Source: Anthonomus grandis grandis
Lineage: Eukaryota > Arthropoda > Insecta > Coleoptera > Curculionidae
Assembly (NCBI RefSeq): GCF_022605725.1
Contig: NC_065552.1
Coordinates: 32,623,879-32,687,878 of the forward strand
DNA: 64,000 bases
Reading direction: 5' to 3'
Part shown: one piece after another, positions 46,501-58,500 of the stretch
How positions within the stretch are numbered: position 1 is the first letter of the stretch
Layout of the letters: each line of letters begins with the position of its first letter
Made by a program: the position numbers and the translations under genes
Notes under the pieces: generated by a model
The model's database searches: none
Told to the model about the DNA's origin: nothing
Seen by the model: the letters and a program-made list of their open reading frames with translations, nothing else

Positions 46501-49500
46501 GACCTAAAACAAAGTTCATCTCAATTAACTGTTCTTTAAAAAAGTGTTTTTTGCTTACCAATTATACCATTCAGAGGTTCATTTTGGCACCACGCAATCA
46601 CATCTTGATCTTTTTTTACCGCTTCCTTTAGCTCTTCTAACCAATCGAACTTTCTTGTCTTTGTATTGACATTTATAAAGACCCTTGATTTATTTGCCTG
46701 ATTACTTTTTTTCAAAAATACTAACATTTCTTGGGGAGTTCTACATATATTTATTATTTGTAGCCCCATAAAACTTTGGCTTGTATCTGCATCTAAGGAT
46801 TCTCTACTAATAACGAAACCAATATCTTTAGTAACCGCTACGGCATCTTGAAGAAGCTGTGTAGAAAATATCATATTGACTTTAGTTTTAAAATATATTT
46901 TAAGGTACTTACATTAGTTCTACTTAATAATTTGCTTCCAACTACAAGCGTACAGTCTGTTTCATGTTGTAATTTTTTATTTTGAACATTTACATTTAAA
47001 TCAAGTGTTTGGCTGGTCAAGATACTAATGTCAGTCTGAACTAGTGGTTGATCACTTAAAACTTCTTGAATCAATGGAGCTAAAGAATTTTAAATGCAGA
47101 TTAATATTTAATGCCGAAATAAAACCACATCTTACCTAGTGGGGTTAGATTTTCATCACTTTCTTCATCAAGAACTTCAACCGCTTTAATTTTAAGGCCG
47201 CAATGGTTTTCCAAAGCTATTTGCGTAAAGACTCTAACAGCTTGTTCCAGCGGTAGCTGTGCTTGATTTGGCACAAACTGATACTTTTCCAATACTGGTA
47301 CTGCAGTAGTTTTCTTTCGAGGTATTGAAGATGCTAGCAGACCACTAATTTCTATTCCCCCAGATCTAAATGTAAAAATTCTCTTTTCAGAGTGGTTTAA
47401 TAAGTATTTTAATTTATTTTACCTAATGATTCCAGAATTATGATATACTTCTACTGGCAAATCAACAGTTACATCCTGCCCTTTTTTCAGCAGATTTATT
47501 TGTTCCCAATGTCTATCGGGATCAATAGTTAATTTGGATATCTTAGTAGGAACAAACAAGAGTCTAGTATCTTCACTAAGAATCTGCATTTGAAGCATAT
47601 TATCCATAAATGCTATCCAGTTATCGCACCACTGTATTTTACCTCTGGTTGCTGCTTGATTGCATTGAATGATTTTTTTGAAAAGGCCTCTAGTTATGGG
47701 ATCAGTAAATTATTATCAAAAATTTGGTACTATTAAAAAACTTACTTGTAGTGGTAACCTCTGAGTCTTAGTTCCTTATAAATATCTTTGGAGTCCATCG
47801 TCTTTTCAGATAATTGTTCCTTAAATGAAATGTTTGGCATGCTGTGTGCGTCTTTTAGTTTGATTCGTCCTGTCACTACTGGAATACCCTCTTCTACATA
47901 ATAATTTCTAATTAATATTGAGTCTCGTTTTTATTTTAATAATTTAACTAAATTGAGAAACTCGGGAGGACTTATGAGGGATCAAACAGTTGTAATGAAA
48001 AAGAATCTACCCCTAGCAAAATGACAGCCTTTCAAAATCTCATTTTACGTATTTTAATTTCCATTTAAAATAATTAAACTTTAGGTAACACAGTAACTAT
48101 TTCACTACAAAAGATTTTGAAAATGTGCACCATTAACTTTAAGATAGTAAAATAATCTATTGGAGAACTCTTCTCACGCGATATGCATCAATTATTCGTT
48201 GACGTAGATTAAAGATAGATTTTGGCTGGGTGATGTAGACTTTTTGTTTCAAGTAGCCCTGTCAAAAAAAAGTCCACAGGTGTAAGATCAGGCGACCTGG
48301 CTGGCCACTCGGAAGGCCTTCGACGACCAATCCATCGATTAGGGTAAGTATTAGTCAGATATCCTCTAAAATTTCTGCTAAAGTGAGGCTCTGCCCCATC
48401 ACGTTGAAAAACTGTTTCCAGCTCAAGTTCGTGAGGATTTTCTTCAATAATCTCAAGGATCAGTGGTTTTACTGTATTTTCCAATATGTTTAGGTTTAGA
48501 TCCTCTGTTCTATTAAATTTTATTTTTTAAAATGGCGTCCCGTCGCCATTTTGAAGTGTTGTAAAATGAGCTAGGAACCAAAATGTAGTATTTAGGTTGG
48601 TAATTTAGCACACATCGCTAAATTAGCAACAAAAATAAACGCATTTAAAAATGCGGGAAGGGGCATTATATTATTGTATACAATTGCAAGGCAAATTTTA
48701 GCACTTTTGGCGTAATGTATTAATAAGAATTTAACATAATGATCACATTTAGACTAAGAATAATCCCAATACTCTCATAGGAAGTCATTTCAAAGCTCGA
48801 TTTTCCCTAAATTGTTACAGTTATTGGAGCACGTTAAGCACCTCCGTATATTATTTTAATTGTTAGATAGATAGACAAGAAACGCAAACTGAGCCTCTCA
48901 GATCACCATTTAAATACTTTCAAAAATAATTCCGAAATGTTATGTCTAGTCTAAAACAAACAAGGTCTAAGGAACTAAATATCTGACCCTTAAGCAGTTA
49001 TTAATCATCACTCTCACACATCTATTTTTAAAAGGGAAATATCTGAGTTATCTATGTGTCCTCAATTCATATGACAATAAATCGTTTTAGGTGATTGGTT
49101 GATGATTTTTCATGGATTAGCCAGGTCAAACCTCTATCAAGAGTGGTGGTAAGGTAATGTATAGTTACATTCCAAAGATGCTGGAAAAAACCACATCGTC
49201 AATATATCAATTTTTTTTTTCATATTCTGTATCTCTTTCCTGCTGTTTTGACTTCTTCAACTTACTTTACTAGTTATTACTATATTGCGAGAATGGTCCG
49301 ATAAGTATTAAGCTTTACTAAAAACGAAAATTTGAGAGAAGTGACAATTTATTTCTCCACATAGTCTGCTTTTAACTTGATACACTTCATCCAGCGGTGC
49401 TCCAACTTCTTTAACCGATCTGAAAAATACGTTTTCTGGAGGACTGCAAAGAAGGCCTCCGTGGCGGAGATAAACTCCTCATTCGTTTCGAATTTCTGCC

Positions 49501-52500
49501 CGGAGAGTAATTTTTTCAAGTTTGGAAACGAAGAAGTTGCACGAGGCCAAATCTGCCGAATACGGTGGATATGGCAGAAGTTCGTAGCCCAATTCAACCA
49601 ATTAAGTCGCGGCGATGACGGAGGTGTGAGCCGGCGCGTCATGGTGAAAGAGTATTTTTTCTTCGTCAAATGGGCGCCGTTTAATGTATATTTTATGTAT
49701 GTAATTCGGCATCGAATTAACTCACTAATTCCGCATAGGAGAACCCTGTGATTGTTCTGCCCTTCTCCAGGTAGTCGATGTAGATCACACCTTGTGAATC
49801 CAGAAAACACTGGCCATTACCTTCCTCGGAGCATGTTCGACGGGTGAAGTGCACTGTTTCTACTGTTCCTTGCTCGGTGTGTACCAGTGGATCCATATTT
49901 CGTCGACCATCGCGAAACGATGCAGAAACTCCTTCGGATTGCGCCTAAACAGCGTCAAAACTGCTCTGAAGTGGTCTCAGGGTTGCGCTTGTTGTTCAGA
50001 GTGAGCAAACGCGGCACCCCTGCAGCTTTCTCATCCTCAAAATTTCATGTAGGTCTTTCGACATACCGACTGTCTCAGCTATCTCGCGCACCTTCAATGG
50101 GCAGTCTGCCAGTACGAGATCGTGGATTTTTGACACATTTTCCTCCGTGGAAGCCATTTTGGAGGTGCCCCCAGGCACGGAGGCGTAACTCATCAATAGC
50201 AGACGTGTTTTCCACGTTGAAACTCGTTAAATCAATTTTTGCTCGTTGGCATCGAAGGAAAAGAGTCACCGTACACAGCATCTAAGCGCTTTTTGATTTC
50301 GCTGCGCGATTTCCCTTCCAAAAATAAGAATCGAATCACCGACCGATTTTTCCATTTTTCTAGTATCTGCGTTTTCACACGCGGTCAAAACAAAACTATA
50401 AAAGAGATTTGGCTGAAATTTTGACAGTAGTCGTCTACAACAATGTATTAGACGATAGTATATTTTTCTTGCAATAGCGGCGCCACTAGGCAATGAGGCT
50501 TGTGGACCTCCCTCGTAAAGAGGATATTCTGTATTTGGATTTTCGTAATTGGCTGCTGCTGGTTTCTAAAATGCCAGGTGTATGTTTCTAGATTCGACCA
50601 GCTTGATAAATGAGGATATCTACAAGTTTTACTCTATGAAATGCTTTCGTGAGGTCCACAAAAAGCCTGTTTTATTAAATAAAGTTTCCTTATTTCTCAT
50701 TTGGCGGATAATAAATATGGTATCAACCTTATTTAACCTAAAACTCTGTTGCTATAAATATCCCAAAAATAACTATTGCCCTATAAATTCTATATATCTA
50801 ACTTACATTTTTCTGAATTTAGTAAGCATAAATGACTATAGGACTTACCAGTTATTTCAAAATTTCCAGAAATCTTTTGAATCATCACGTGGAGCTCAAG
50901 GCTGTTTCGTGAAAGTGCATCCGCTTTCGGTACGTTACAAGCTCTCAAAAATTTACAATTTTCAAACACCACACCAAGTTTCGACACTTCTACTGCTAAT
51001 AGCTCCGCAAAGACGGTCCAAGCTAGGAACAAATATCCCGTCGCTGGGAATAGGTTTCTTCCTAAAAAAAATTATTTTTGATTTTAAAAACTTGAACACA
51101 TTTTTTTGGTTGTTCTATAAAAACGATGTATGGCAATATACTTGGTATGCAACAATCTACATTAATTAGGGTCAGTAATCTTTGCAAAGGTAGTTTTCAG
51201 CAGAGCCACAGGAATTACAATACTCAATACCAGGGACGGATATAGAAATAATTTTTGGAAGGGGTCTGACGAAAGACTGCTCGTCTCTTACCTTAAGTCT
51301 TTATATTTACAGTAACGCATAGAAAAAAATGTACCATGAACCATGTGTTGCCTATTTTACCACTGTATGTAGAATCCTTGCTACTGTTTGAGCCCTATTG
51401 CCTTAATAATCAATCAGAATGGATGTATTAGTGCTCATTTTGTCTCTCAAACTGTGAAAATATTCTCTACATTATGTTCTTCTTCGGTTTAATCAAAAGA
51501 ATAGTGATTTCTTACAACCAATTGTAGAATGAAGGGAAAAAACAGGGTATGTCACACTTTTTAAGAAATTGAGATAGTGACAACATCTAAAATTTATTTG
51601 ACGAACCTCAAATTTGCCGAAGTCGGATGGGCAATAACGAGGATCGTCCGGTAAATATGTGTACTTAAAATAACAGTGCCTCATATAAAAACAAGTAAAT
51701 ATAAAGGTCCATGCGTAGAAGATAAGACCAAGGAAGGTCCGTCCACTAACCTAAACTATGCACTTTTTTATTTCGGTTTTAGTTATTTAGTTTGTGTGTT
51801 ATGCGTATCAATGTCGTGGATTCAGAGGTAATAATAAAAGCATAAAATGTCGTCTGATGAGTGATGAGTCTAAAACCGGCGATAGTACGAGAAAGAGGAA
51901 AAAAAACTGGACGAATTGTTGATGTTATGAAGAAAATGCGACTACAGTCTCACGAGAAAGGTTTTTCCACCTTTTTTATATCATCGTTTCATTTTCTAAA
52001 TACTGTTTGGATCACCTGGAAATAGTGTTTTTTTCCCGTAATGTGTCTAATTGTACCCGAAAAATATCATTTTATTCCATACCTCTTCTAATTTTTAGAC
52101 TGAGATAGGGATATCTAAATGAGAATTCGACTTTTCCACCTATTTTCTATATCATCGTTTCATTTTCTTAATAGTGTTTGGATTGCTGTTGCCGCCATGC
52201 AATTGCAAAAGACTCAAGTGTTTTGAGAATGTGACCTGTGTAGATAGGAAAGAACTGCTAAATTATTTCAATAGTTTAGTTTTCAATGATGAACAAAACG
52301 CATATTTGGTTGGATTGATGACTCTTATACCAGTTCAGAGAAAACGATCTTGTCAAGCTGAAGAACACGCATAATTTCACAATGCGTATTTTGCTTATAA
52401 AGTAAGAGTGAAACGCAACGGGGTTGCCAAAGAAATTAACTTGTGTTTTAAAGTTTTCCAGTCCATTTATGGTGTAAGTAGGGGTATGGTAAAATTCAAT

Positions 52501-55500
52501 ACCTCACAGAAAAAATTAAACGCTACGGGGAATCTTCTGGGAACGACATGCGAGGTAAGCATAGGAAGTTGTGTCCTGAAACTCGTAATGCTATATGCAA
52601 TCACATAATTCGTTCGTTTAAAACTGGATTATTTCACTACAGTCTGCACGAATCTAAGAAGAGGTATTTGCCAGACACTTTGAACATCACAAAAATGTTG
52701 CATTTTTCTTTTTTCGTAAGAATAACCAGTATTTGTTCTTTTGTCACTGGAATATGAAGCTGAATATTGAGTAACGTTGACCCATTGGATCGTTCTTCTC
52801 CAGTGTTGTTACGCAGATACGCCTTTAATTTTTGTAAAACTATTGACTGATAGATGTGTTTCAAAAATTGATTGACAGCTTCGACAAATGTTTTTTATCG
52901 CTTCCTGAGAGGCAGTTTCATTTAACAGGTTTCCAAATTTTAAAATCGGATTTCATTTCTTTAGTAGTTTCAGTAAATTCATTTGGCCATACTATCTTAA
53001 AACCAGACTTGGTCTTGTCCGATTCAACCTCATCAATTTCTGCACATTTTGCTAGGATAACTTTGTATTTTGTATTTTCGAAAGCAGATTTCGTTTCGTT
53101 TCAAGTATTTCGATTCAAGCTCTTCAGAGTACTTGTCTAAGAATATAATGTAGAACGATCAACTATAGTACTCTTTAGGATTTGCATAGTTGTTCCGACT
53201 TTTCTGACGTTCTGCTTGTCGAAGAATAGTTAGTACGGTCAGGAACTATTTAAAAATCTTTCATCTTCGCAGTGCAAAAACAGACGTTCGTTTATGGTTT
53301 CGAACAATAAATTGATCCATCAAGGTCCAGATTGTCAACAGCATCTGCATCCGAGTGCAGTATCGCTACATAGTTAGGTCGTTACTGCATCATTATTGAG
53401 CGCAAGTAGTTCTTCACTTTACGTAATACAGAAAAGCTTCTCTCATTGGAGCAAGAAGATCCTGGTATTGTAATAAGTAAACGAACGAATTTGTTTGTAA
53501 GTAAACGAACATGAATTTGTTTTTTTGCGTCTCATGATGTTTATAGCCGAATCTCTATCTCTAGTCAATCTGCATTCGTCAAAATCTCCTTTATGGAATT
53601 TAATATTTTTTTCAGATCTTCTGATTTATCAAGAATGAACCTCTCCAAATTTTTGTAAAACTAAGCTGAATCTACTTTTAAGTAGCTTCTAAGACTATTC
53701 TAAACTAAGATCAAAAGTTTCATAATAAATTTATCTGAAATAATCTTTCGGTATTTCGTAAACATTTTCTGCATTACCATTGCTTTTTTTTAATCATCAA
53801 TATTTGAGATAACTTGTTACTTTCAAGCCAAATTGATTGAAACATGTAATCCCAAGAAGATTTTAAGTCAAAAGTAATAGCTTCTTTTTTTCTATAGGAA
53901 TCAATTATGCAAAGGTCAAACTTTTGGAGATCTTCGTTAAGCATCTCGGTTCGGTCAAAAATTTCAATGAGTGCAATAAAAAAAAAATTAAAACGATTCC
54001 ATGCGTTCTAAAAAACCTGAAGATCTGGCTGTAATGATGCTTTCAATCCCTTCTTTTCTAAACAGATTTCCGTAAAAATACAAGAATTACACGTTACGTG
54101 TAGACTCCAGCAAAATTACATACGACGACCAAGTGTGCGTCCAAGCTTTTACGTAGGTAATTACCCATTCTTCCGCCAGCCTTGATTACGGTATCAATCA
54201 ATTTAGCAACGTAAAATATTTCTCGCAATGGTTCGTCTGCTTTGCTACGCATTTCCTTTATTTCATCATTGACATCATTCGCATATTCAATGCATTTACT
54301 CAACACACAGTCTTCTCTTTGTAAGTTAATACTAAACCTTTTAGTTAATCCGAAAATCGGTTTGAGCACTGTCAATTAAAGTATATTCGTTCGTCGAATT
54401 TAATGAAGCTCACCTTGAACGACTCGTTTAAAAATTAATTCATAGGCCGATATTTCGGGAGGAAGGTTCGGACTTCACGGAACTGCCTTCTGTATCCGTC
54501 CCTGCTCAGAACTATTTTTTCTTATTGAGTTATGCAAACAATTATGATTATGATATTTATAATAATGTATATAATATTAATTTCATGACTTGCCATCAAT
54601 TACATGCCCATCCACACCGGCCCACTCATCTTCGTTGGGACTTATTCGGAAAACCATCGCATACGTTTTATACAGGGTGCAATCGAATGATGGCAGGAAC
54701 TGTTTGCGGTCGTGTTTCCACTTAATCTTCGGGGAGATCATTGGAGTGCCTCGACTTACAGGAAACTCAATTTTGGGATAGAGTTTATAAAGTTGCGGCT
54801 GTAGACCATTTTCATATAAACTAAAATGAATAGTACAACTTATCCCTTTTGCTGCCTTAGACTTAATATATTAATCGCCGCTGTTTACCTTCCAATTATA
54901 TCGAAAATGTCCACCAAACTATTTTGTTCGCTCATGTTTAAAACTGGGCACTTGATTTTCTTTGAAACGGCCAAGCTTTGACCAACTTCCAATATTGTAG
55001 AATATGTACGTTTCTTACTTAATTCAATTTGATTTTTTTCAAATACAGCATTTACAAGGAATTCGGGAGAGTCACGAGGCATAGTAGGTCCTTGAAAACC
55101 ATTCATCTGTTTTTGTGCTGGTAGAATTCGTTTGAATTCCTTCAATATTTCCTTTTCTAAAATATGGAAAAAATATAATAAGTAAAACATATATATTCAT
55201 ATACTTACCATATTTGGTCAAAGCTGTAAAACGTATTCCACTACCATTTGTGCTTACGGCAGTTTTTTCTGCCACCATTGCTACTACATAAACACATTCT
55301 AAGAACTGACTTAATGAAATCAGATCCTGGAAATAAGCGCTGCTAAATTTTCCAAAGGAACGAGCTTCGATTGTTGTAAATTTCAATTCCAATTGCTTCA
55401 ATAATTCGGTTAAGGTGAGTTGGGTAAGCATGTCTGCGATAAAGAAGGCAGCATTCGAAAAATTTGACATTATGTGTTCTAAGTCGAGTTCTTTCTTCGA

Positions 55501-58500
55501 AAAAAACTCGGAAACGCTAAAAAATTTTAAAAATTTACATGTAATATTAAATTTGTATTGTAGTTTTCAAATATGTATAAACCGTTGCTAATTACAAACC
55601 CTTATAAAATCATCTATATTTTGATTTTTATAGATGGTTGTACATATTAATGTAGAAAAAGTGTACATAAAAGGAAAGTAAAAGTCGTAACAGTAAAAAT
55701 AGAAAGAAAATAAAAGTTTTGTTAACTGAATTTGTTAAGTAAATACCAGCAAAAATTTAAATGAAGATCATCATTTTCATGGTATTAGGATTTATAAAAT
55801 TCAAGTTTAAGTTTAGATTTATAAGATTCAAGATTATCAGAATTGAAACTTTGTCTGATTTTAGGTGAGGATTACTGACTTTCATTAATTTTAACGAAAT
55901 TCTTAAAAAAACTACAAGAAAAATCACAGATCTAACGCCACTATCTTAAATTCTTAACTAAATGTAACTTTCTATTTTGCAAAACATAACCTCTTAAAAA
56001 CTTTAATTGTTTTGTTTCCTTACTATTGGCACAACTGCAATTTGTCAGAGTGACCAACATCGAAAGGACACAATCACGCAAAATGGCGGCCCCCTAGTAG
56101 TGGTCATTTACTTTTCATTGAATTGGCAGTCCAGGTAAATTTATTAAGTTCGTGGTGTTTTATTAACTAGTTTTTAAGTTCGACTTTGGTTATGTTTTTT
56201 TACTTTTACGTCTTTAGTAACTAATAATAAAAGTTTGTTCTCTGCTCTTAATTAAACTTTTATCAACACACTAACACAGTTCTTTGGTGTTTCTATTGTC
56301 TACCAGCCCATTGCAAAAAACATTGATGCCTTTAGACTAAAGTAAAGTATTTCAACTTAATTCAAAGTTACCCAATGGGAAGAAACCAAACAGTTGGAAT
56401 TGGATTAAAAGCGTCTAATTATTGTTTATATTCAGACAGGTCTTCTTCCGGGATCAATCTTGACACCACTATTATTTTTCTTAAATACATGTGATTTCCA
56501 TAGTTATGGAATTATGACACTCAAATTTAGTTATCTAAATGCACAAAGAGATCCTTTTAATTAATATTAGTAGTCAAAAGGAAAAACAGAAACGGTTCAG
56601 AATTTTTTCTACAATGCTAGGAAATTTTATCATGTTGATAAAGCATTTAAGTGCCTAAATCTTGAAGAAATGCGCTTCTAGTGCATCTCTCTACTTTTAG
56701 TTACAAAGTTGTATTATTTAACTGAAACCAATCAAAATCGAAATCCGAGAATTTTTTTTTTATGGTAATGGTTTTAACGTTTGTTTCATAAAAATATAGC
56801 AACGATGCATTTCGCTAACAAACAACACAGATATCCCACAATTGAAGACCTTGGGGCAAAAACCGGACATGTCCACTTTTTGGGCGAAAACTACTTTTGT
56901 GCATACCCACGTGCTCCATGGGAAGGCGCATTGATTGGTGCAAGAATCAAACAAGTCCAACGCATTTTAACGTAGCAATATGCAATTTGGACATAGCCGA
57001 CTGCATGTTTTGGGGCAAAAAGCGGTCAAGTCCAGGACTTGTCTGATTTTTGCTCCAAACATTTACATGATTTATGGAAGGGAGACCGGCGCCATACTGC
57101 TCTGCATCGATTAGTCTAATAGATATATTTGACGAGTGCGTATCGTCCGTGCGTGCGTCCAAATTTGCATAGTGCGTGTGGAATTAAGTTTTTTAGTTTT
57201 ATTTTTGGAGTGTGTCACACTTATTTTCTTGAGTGCGTATGGCGGACATTAAATATGTCTTCAAGCAGTGTAGAAGAAGACGATCCTTTTTTATCATCGG
57301 GGAGTAAATATTCACCGTCCGAGGATTTGCCGAGCACAAGCCGTGGTTTCCGAAAACCAGTGTTGCCAGACAATAATAAGAAACGGCAACCTAAAGGTAA
57401 TATTTTAACAAAAACGGCGCGGTAATATGAAAAAAAAAGGCGATAACAATTTTTTAAACTTATTTTCAGATATTAACAAACCTTACCCGCAGAAACTCCT
57501 CCTACCAGATGTTTTAAATGTTAATATTGGTAATGGAAACCGACAACGTGCAACAGAAGTTAGTGGTGAAAATTCTATTGTCAAAAAAAAAGGAAGAAAA
57601 AGGGACAAGAAACCAGAGACTTGGGTGAGAAATGTTCGAAAAAAAATAGGGCTTAGGGGGCGGAATACAAGTCGGCTAAAACAGGACGATTAATGCCAAA
57701 ACGAAAAACAGGAATAGATTGTAAATGTCGCCTAACATGCTTTGACCTTGTAAAGGAGCAGGAGAGAAATAGGATTTTAAAGGGTTTTAATGCTGTCGCT
57801 GAAAAAGAAAAACAGAATATTTACCTGGGAGGACTTATTCAGGTAAAAGATGTTGCAAGAAATCGACCGAGAACTGGTACTTTAGAGGAAAAAGCTCGTA
57901 AGAAGACAGCCAGTTTTGTTTACAAGGAAGGTTTTAGATTTTGTTTTCTATTTTAAATGAAACTAATAATTTAAACAATATGAAAATGTTAATATTTTTT
58001 TATCTTTTTTATTACAGATTCGTCTTAACAGCAAAGACCAAAAAATATGTAGAGATGCGTTTTGTTCTTTTCATGGCATAACAAAGCATAGAGTACATCG
58101 TATAGCAACAGCTTTAAAAAATAACAGACTTCAACCGCCGCCAGATATGACAGGAAAACACATAAACAGAGCAAATAAAATTCCAGATAATATTATTTCC
58201 CTTATTGATAAACACATACAGAGCTTCCCAAAAAGATCTTCACATTACAGTAGAGAAAAAAACGAGGGAAGGACCTATTTATCTCTGGAACTGAGTATAA
58301 AAAAATGCATATGCTGTATTTAGACAAAAATGAACCAGAGATTTTTGAAAAAATAAAGCGTGATGAAAAATGTTATCCAAAAGTATCTTACGATTTTTAT
58401 TATCGTAATTTTTGCTCAAACTACAATATGAGTTTTGTTACTCCACGGTCTGATACCTGTCAGACATGTGACAGAATGGAAAATTCAATAGCCGCCGAAC

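Larger units (their letters stand above)
51231..54504 (-). mobile_element. hAT element in the FAS intron between exons 11 and 12
   Basis: CAGGGACGGATATAGAA at 51231 and, inverted, CAGGGACGGATACAGAA ending at 54504 are the terminal repeats. The adjoining octamers CTCAATAC (51223-51230) and CTCAGAAC (54505-54512) agree at 6 of 8 bases, a decayed hAT target duplication. It holds a hAT transposase relic and, nested, a DUF7869-type relic. It ends 90 bp from FAS exon 11. Confidence 0.8.
47423..54820 (-). other. FAS: dehydratase (DH) domain, exons 11-14
   Basis: The linker FPVSRGTPMISPKIKW is followed by the hot-dog motif HVIDGRNLFP (His813, HxxxGxxxxP) and the second catalytic residue Asp966 in FMDNMLQ. 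The 153-residue spacing is close to the 155 of human FAS. The HVIDG/RNLFP junction is formed by exons 11 and 12 across a GC-AG intron that now holds a 3.3-kb hAT element. Confidence 0.88.

Noticed and set aside
46863..46912. A 33-nt intron before FAS exon 17
   Set aside because: It would join in the wrong phase. The next AG (ACACAG ending at 46857) gives a 56-nt intron and keeps the frame.
51493..51684. A 63-residue frame (LPDDPRYCPSDFGKFEVRQ) as a FAS exon
   Set aside because: It does not match FAS. Exons 11 and 12 join directly in phase, and it lies inside the hAT element. Its origin is unknown.
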